A stretch of 64,000 nucleotides of DNA from Anseranas semipalmata (taxonomy: Eukaryota; Chordata; Aves; Anseriformes; Anseranatidae), in contig VXAA01004389.1 in the NCBI GenBank assembly GCA_013399115.1, positions 931,199-995,198 of the forward strand. Direction: 5' to 3'. The stretch's first letter is position 1; every line of letters starts with the position of its first letter. Under the pieces are notes generated by a model that was not told the DNA's origin, made no database searches, and was given only the letters and a program-made list of their open reading frames with translations. Below are positions 57,401-64,000 of this stretch, piece after piece. Position numbers and translations under genes: made by a program.

Positions 57401-60400
57401 AGAATCAATTTCTCAGGGAAGGGACATTCAAATTCCACATCCAGTTCATCCTAGCAACCTTTTACCTTGCATTTCATATAGCCTTGAAACATCAAGCGTC
57501 TCAACCTCATCCACCTCATTCTTAACCCACAACCTACAACAATCAGGTTGTTACTCACATCACATCTACCTGCCTGTGGCAAGAGGAGAGAAGCTATGCT
57601 TTCTTTGAAAAAATTCTACAGCACTGTTGCCAAATATAAATTAGCTGGGACAGACATCTTTCATTTGCTTAAACAAATTAGACTTCTGATGTCAGGTCAG
57701 GGCATACTGACTAAGTATAAGGAAAACAATATAATTAGATCTTTAATCACACAGCTTTCTTGAGAAAGGGGTTTGTGACCACAAACATTAAACTCAGTTA
57801 TGATGCAGTACAACACACCCTCCTAGGGCATGGTTAAATGCTGCCTTTTCCAGGTGTCATTATTCATTAGAAATGAAATTCTTTGCTCTCCTTAAAGCTT
57901 GTGTTGATTGCAGTCACATTTTCTTCGATGACCTTTGAGGACACCTAAAGGGAGAAAGGAATTGACTTTTTGCTTATAATAAAGCCTCATCTTTACAAGG
58001 CTGTTTCTTTAGCTTTATACAAAGTATGTCTATTGTAGTACAAACACTGTTTTGTCACCTGAGACCTAGTGTGCAGGGCTTCGCACAGACGTGGTCTTCA
58101 GCCTCCTGCCTACAGGCAGGAAGGTTTAACAGGTCAGATGAAGCCCCACTGCATAATTTAGCCAGAATGAAACAGTCAAGAGTTATTCTGGAAACTTCAG
58201 GCAGAAACTTGCTTTGAAGTATTCCAACCTGGTCACCCTTAATGATTTCAGGGACAAGCTAGTAACTGATAGGGTTACACAAATACAGCGTGTTGGATCA
58301 AACCTCCACTGCTAGAAGTCCATTAAATGAGGTTCAGATGTGGCATAATCCATATAAGGATCCTTGATCGTCAAATAACCCCACATTCATTCGTCTTATC
58401 ACCTTCTGTAGCACAAGGCTTAAAGAACAAATCCTTCCTGACTTCTTCCTTATTTTTAGTATATAACTTCTTCCTGGTCAACCTCCACATGTGTGTTAAG
58501 ACATGGCAGTTAAAAATTATTTTTGTAGTATAGGAAAAACAGCCTCCAGGTGGAACATTATGATACATCATATTTTCTTACGGTTCTTTCTTAGCAGTTC
58601 TCTGCAATCCATATATTGTCTGGAAGGGGACTTCAAATACCCAGGCCTAACAAGATAATAAACATCGTCATTTTGCATTACAAAAAAAAAATAAAAAATA
58701 AAAAAATCCTAAATTTTGTGTCTTGGTGAAGATTTTAAATCCAATAGAAACAGAAAGGTTTTCAATTTTACATCAAATTCAGTGGCAGATTTTCCTCTGA
58801 AGTTTTGCTTTGTATGGTCTTTTTCTTTTCTCAAATATCTTCTAAAATAAAAAGGGTTTTGTTGTTGTTGTTTTGTTTTGAGTTTCTTTTGCTTTTAAAC
58901 AAGGAATTTACACAATAATTCTGTTTATTCTTACACACACCTAAACCATTAAATTAAACCCTTCAACAACTCCTATCTGAAAATGACTTCAAAATATGTT
59001 CTGAATGTTTCAGATAATCGTGTGTCATAGAAATATCCAGGTTCTTCTTTGTTTCTTCTTATATTCCTGTGTTCTTTGATTCTTAATGTCCAATGAATAT
59101 TTCAAAGACAGCTATTTATTGCAAGATAGCTGTTCTTCTAGAATGAATATTAATCATGCAGGAATGTCAATAATTAAATTCATTTTTCTGAAGACAAAAC
59201 AACCTGCAAAGTATCTCCTAACTACTTACAGACACCTAATTAATTCCAAATGCTTAAGCCTTTGTAAACTAGAGATGAATTTGAAGATTGCCATATACAA
59301 TGAGATTAATGTGAATACCTCAGTGAAATGGGCTGTGTGAAACTTCTGAATTTCTCTAACACTGTCAAGAATCCAAATAATATATTTGTCCCTTTTGACC
59401 AGATACAATGTCTGGCATTGTACTGAGTTTTATAATTTATGTGACTTTTGCCGGTTCCTCTGGTCATATTTTTCCTGGTTAATATGGCACTAGCCATAAA
59501 TGGTGACATCGAGTTTGCTTCAAAAAATCCAAGAGTCTGGAAGAGTAGCTCAGTTTTTTGCATCTTCAATAACCAATGTAGTACAAAATAATCACCAATA
59601 GTACAGAAACACTTTTGACTTATAAAATACCTTTTAATTAGGTAACACAAAGCTTCTTATGAGTAAAGATATGCCCTAGAGTGCTTTAAAATGTAAGCTT
59701 CATGTAGCAGATTATGTCCTTACACTCTATTAGTTTCATACTTTCATTACTACCATGTGGCAATTTAAAACATAAATTTTTGTATTGAATATATAATGTG
59801 GAGAGTCTGAGCTTTCATTCTTCTTCACAGATTTTATTCTACAGTTTCTTAATTTTAAAGACAAGATAGATATGTAAGTGTCTATGCAAGGAATGTTTGT
59901 TATAGACAAACAATGCAGATGATTAACCTTAATATTGTCCCATGCCTATAAGTGTAAAATTTTCACTGAGCAGTTTTCAGGTAAATCATCCAACCCACTT
60001 CACTTAATCAGATCTCTTTAACATGCTCTGAAATTATATCATCTGTGCTGTTGAGCTTGGAAATTTTCCCTCTTCTTTCCATCCTCTTCATTTCTCCCTA
60101 AGGAATGGCAGTTTAACAGACATTTCCAGTGATATATGTAGTTAAATCAGGCAGTGAGTTATCTCACTGACCACAGGGTTTCTCTCTCATGGCAACAACT
60201 GCAGACTGGTAGCATGTTCTTCTTGGGAAGAATTCATCTTCCAACCGAGACCACCTGAGAACAACGGAAGAGCTCATCCCTTCCCTGAAAATATGAATTT
60301 TGGTTGGAAGAAAGTTGGACAGAGAGGTCCATGGTTTGTGCCTCATTCTGTGTTCCTCTGGAGGACCTGCTTGGCCTTCAGAGAGCCTTCAGAGAGCCCA

Positions 60401-61149
60401 GCAGCAGGACTGGCAGAAGGCACCCAACGGATGCTCCAGCTTATGCAGGCCATAAGACATCCAGGGCTTTGGTTTTGCAATTTTCTAATTTCTGCCAACA
60501 GTTTTAAGGGAATGCTGCAGCTTGGAACTTCCAATGTTACATGATGTCTGTACATTTTAGCTAGCACTTTCCTTTTCCATCCCTGTAATGGGAAGTTTCA
60601 CCATAAAACAAAACACAAAACTGTACTTACCTCACCTCATTTAAGCTCAGATCAAGCTCCAGGCAACTGTGGGTCACTGACAGGGCCATGATAGCATTTA
60701 TCCTTGTGCTTACTCACTCTTATTTTTCTGTGGGAAAAAGAATTTGTTTTCCATTCCTTCCTTTTCCTTATTTTTCCATTCCTTCCCTTCCTCTCCTTTG
60801 GACTTTTAAACAGTAGGTTGTGCATACAGCACAGGTGCTCATGCAGCTGTGGCACTCTCAAACTACTGCCACTTGACTCTAGGTTACTTCTTAACTGCCA
60901 ACTCATTTTTGCAATGTGCAAAACCAAAATCTTTTGAAACCTACTGATAGCCAAAGACCTCCCCTGTTTATAGGGAGAAGAGAATCTACATTTCTGGACA
61001 AGGAGGAGTTCTCTCAGGGGTGTTGTTACCATCAGTTCCTATGCAAACCATAATGAGTGGTTCTGGTAGTCTGGTGAAATAACTTTGCAGTTCTCATACC
61101 TGTTCATACTTGAAAAGGAGTACCTTGCAGCTCACTATGTGTTTTATCT

Positions 61150-61167
61150 GTGACTCCAAAGAGTCAC
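61150..61167. other. 7-bp inverted repeat (GTGACTC-CAAA-GAGTCAC)
   Basis: A perfect stem with a four-base loop. Each arm carries TGACTC, an AP-1-like core, so paired AP-1 half-sites are possible. It may equally be chance. Confidence 0.6.
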
Positions 61168-62564
61168 ATAATAGCCCCCATAATTTCATCAGCTAAGATT
61201 ATAATGGAAAAAATAGTTAATATGTTTAGCAGGCTTCCTGAATCAAAGGCATCCTGGTCTGATAATAGATATCTTGGCACTGTTTCGCTTCTGTAGGAAT
61301 GTTTGAAGAGTCCTAGTTCTGTTTCAGTGCATAATGAAACAGTATTGAGACCTTCAAAGCTGCCCTCAAACAGAATGGTTTCCTTCTGACAATTGGGAAA
61401 TAACATGCCTGACACAGACCCCGTGTACAGTAAATGGGTTCAAGTGAACTAAAATTCAGAAAAAGTCATCCCCTTTACAATAAGTACACATGTTTCAGCA
61501 CACAATACTATGATAGGACCTAGCTTGTATGGAAGTGAAATACTGAAAATACAACCTGGATTTAGTGATGGTATTTCAGATAGCTGTAAAGAATGCATTT
61601 ATCAATGCATGAAGTGACTTTATCTGATAATAGGGTCAATTACTGGAAGTAGAGGGGAAAGGAGAAGCTAAGAAGAAATTTAAGAGTTTACATAGAGAAG
61701 AAGGAAGGCCTTTTAAGTATAAGCAGACAAACAAACCAAGAGAGTAATAGGAAGAGTCTGCAGTGGATATTAAAATCTATGTCCCTGTGATCTAAACTGA
61801 AAGGAAGCTGCAATGAAGAATATCTGTACACAAATATAGTAGTGGCTAAGAAATCTCAATGCGTTGAAGATTTATTCCTGCAACATTTGGTTCCTTTTGC
61901 TCTGGTTGATTTTTGACTGACAAAATGTTGTCAGGTTTTTTTTGATTTTGCACAAAAATGTTTTGGGAAATGAAAAGGTACTCCCATAACCAGGAGCAAA
62001 GATATAAGAAATACAATGAAGAGGAAGGCCAATTTCATGAGCAGGAGTGTTAGATTCATCTTCAAAACTAGGTTCCAAACCATACTCTGTTACCAACTTG
62101 CTAGGCTTTCCTTTGGAAAAAAGAGTTCAGAGCAAGGTTTTCTTATTTTTATTTTACTTTACACTGCCTGTGAAAAAGACTCATGTCCTTGCTGCTTAAA
62201 CCCAAAGGGAATTCCTCAGTGCAAATTAACTGCAATGGGAGTTTGCATCTGTCACCTTCCTTTTCCACTTCAAGGTGAAAACACATACAACAAATGTCTT
62301 TTATGTCAGCCTTCCAGCCGCAGAAAGTTCGCTGGGAGATGACAAACACAAGAGCTAAAATACAACTTGTCTGTGACTAACCATGTAAATTCGTGTGCTG
62401 TAACGATGTCCCCGCTGTTTTCCCCAGCCGTCCTACAGAGATTGCATGGTGAAGAAGAAAATCTAGTTCTCTATGAATTTATCACTTACTTGCTTGTAAC
62501 AAGTTCTATTAAGGACAATAATATTTCCTTTGTTCCATCCTTATCTATCTAGTCGATAAACTCA

Positions 62565-62760
62565 CTGGGAGAGGGAAAGCAATGGAAGCAATGGAACAAG
62601 TTGCCCAGAGAATTTGGGGAGTATCCCTCCTTGGAGTTAATCAAAAGCCATCTGGATATGGTCCTGGGCAACCTGCTCTAAGTGGCCCTGCAGGAGCAGA
62701 GGATTGGACCAGATGACCTCCAGAGGTCCCCTCCAGCATATACCATTCTGTGATTCTGTG
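62565..62760 (+). mobile_element. CR1 LINE 3' end
   Basis: It reads in sense orientation: GGAACAAGTTGCCCAGAGAA, TTGGAGTTAATCAAAAGCCA, CTGGGCAACCTGCTCTAAG, GGATTGGACCAGATGACCTC and CAGAGGTCCCCTCCAGC, then ATTCTGTGATTCTGTG, the tandem octamer-type tail of avian CR1. It is 5'-truncated near 62565. It is opposite in orientation to the copy at 41.5 kb and somewhat diverged. Confidence 0.95.
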
Positions 62761-62764
62761 TAAA

Positions 62765-63950
62765 GTTTCCTTTTTCAAATATTCAAGGACAAGATGCTCA
62801 GAAACTATAATATATGCATAATTGATTAAAACCATGAAGAAGTTATAGTGGTTTATATTAGCTGATGATTTTGTCTTGAAAATCTTAAAGGACGGTTATT
62901 TTGCCCCTACACATATCCTGCTCCTGCTAAATCTCTTATCCCAAGGAGGTGTAGGGGATGCCTGCCCTGAAACAGATGTGAGAAGTACCACCATCGGTTC
63001 AGAAAAGCAACATGTTGAAAACCACATTCCCCAGGCTCTTGATGCATTTAATACCATCTTCTGCAGTCACCCTGCACCTCCTTATCTTGTTGCTTTCCAT
63101 TAGATTCTGAAAAGTTAATAACACCGTCAAGACAGTCATGCAGTTTCTAGACAGTGTCAGTTCCTATGCCTTTCCCCTACCTTGTTTCACTTTTGGAGCA
63201 AGTGTACTGTCCATATACATTCGAGACTTAGATTAAACTCTCTATTAGAATCATTGTTTGGCCATGAACTGTGTTACCTGTAAGTGATTGAAACTTGTAG
63301 AAAGTTGTGGTTGTGAATACAGGAGAAAGCTAATGAATTGCAGCTTCTTCTAAATCCATAACAAACAATTGTGGAAAAGGAAGGCTCTCAGATAAGTTAC
63401 TCTTACTGAGGAAAAAGCTCACATTCAGATTAGGCTTTGGCTTAAGCTATGGTTGGTGTTTGATTAGTGGAAATAAACAGTTTATCTAAAATGAGAAATG
63501 ACCTTAATATTAACCTGAAGCTCAAACTAAATCCATTTTCACTTATGAAAAGATTTGGTTCGTATGTGCATTTGTCTTTTTGTTATTTATCCTTACATAA
63601 AAATACCAACAGAGCAAAATAACGGCTGTTCTCATCAGAATTTATTTCAAACAGCAGAGGAAATAGGAACTCTTAGAAATACCAAGAAGTGGTCAAAATT
63701 TCAAGGGATGACGCCAATACTATTTCAAATTGTGTTAAACAAAGGTGAAAGCTACTCAGTAAATGAATTTCCATTGCATTTTGGTTTATTGTAATAACAT
63801 AAGTGACTTTCATGAGATTTTCTGTAGGGTTTGTTTACCAAGGTTTGACAAAATTGAATTTCTCTACAGGCATAATTCTGAACTCTTGGATGCTTATCTA
63901 AATTCAGTTAAGCACTCTGAGGTTAACTTGCAAATTCAACCCAAAACCCT
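62765..63950. other. Non-coding, no recognised element
   Basis: Unique AT-rich sequence after the CR1 tail. Short open frames (63555-63794, 63763-63978 on +) have no family resemblance. Confidence 0.5.
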
Positions 63951-63951
63951 C

Positions 63952-63974
63952 AAAAAAAAAAAAAAAAAAAAAAA
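63952..63974. repeat. Poly-A tract (23 A)
   Basis: A homopolymer run near the window end, followed by ATTAAATTTTAAAA. No retroposon body was recognised upstream. Confidence 0.9.
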
Positions 63975-64000
63975 TTAAATTTTAAAAAAGGAAAACCTCC

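Larger units (their letters stand above)
52870..62560. other. Non-coding AT-rich region
   Basis: Nearly 10 kb without a recognisable exon or RNA gene. A pyrimidine-rich stretch lies at about 54335-54450 and another at about 60740-60800. A-rich simple sequence lies at 58681-58706 and (GTT)n at about 58859-58876. Open frames are short and of unremarkable composition. Confidence 0.5.

Noticed and set aside
62016..62342. 108-codon open frame with several Cys residues on +
   Set aside because: No recognisable zinc-binding or secreted-protein spacing, no splice or promoter context. It is probably chance.
1..64000. CRISPR arrays, operons, phage or other prokaryotic systems
   Set aside because: No regularly spaced direct repeats or clustered long ORFs. 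Repeats and composition are those of a bird nuclear genome.

Overview
The window is vertebrate nuclear DNA, almost certainly from a bird and probably a neoavian one. This rests on the repeats: two CR1 LINE 3' ends with the avian octamer-like tail (41451-41760 and 62565-62760), a roughly 594 bp solo retroviral LTR of a type common in neoavian genomes with a 5 bp target-site duplication (26215-26808), and low overall repeat density. The family assignments come from recalled consensus sequences, not from a search.

No complete protein-coding gene, rRNA, tRNA, CRISPR array or bacterial feature is supported. The open reading frames present are short and lie in simple repeats, GC-rich promoter sequence, transposon antisense strands or AT-rich non-coding DNA.

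Layout. 1-5.7 kb is AT-rich non-coding DNA with a CACAGA-type tandem array near 4.4-4.7 kb. From about 5.8 to 12.4 kb the base composition rises to GC-rich and ends in a strong CpG island (about 10.1-12.3 kb, core 11.5-12.3 kb). This island is the only gene-like signal. It holds a plausible first exon on the + strand ending at a good splice donor (10894/10895) and a second possible donor at 12294/12295. From 12.4 kb to the end (over 50 kb) there is no convincing exon. That fits a very long first intron of a + strand gene, or a gene desert beside a promoter. The gene cannot be named from this sequence.

The repeat landscape after 15 kb is mostly old: a MITE-like palindrome relic (15.26 kb), a degraded CR1/L3-type LINE of about 2.5 kb on the minus strand (16.3-18.8 kb), MIR-type SINE relics (18.9, 21.1, 30.1 and 42.4 kb), further palindromic MITE relics (39.95 and 40.26 kb), a short terminal-inverted-repeat element (43.9-44.3 kb) and a possible second L3 fragment (52.6-52.9 kb). 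The younger insertions are the solo LTR and the two CR1 3' ends. There is one 49-base assembly gap (19392-19440) and four single ambiguous bases (7974, 12650, 28172, 30308).

No undescribed multi-gene system was found. The most informative observations are the unassigned CpG-island promoter, the unusually long survivor of an ancient LINE, the palindromic elements, and several perfect short hairpins in otherwise featureless DNA.
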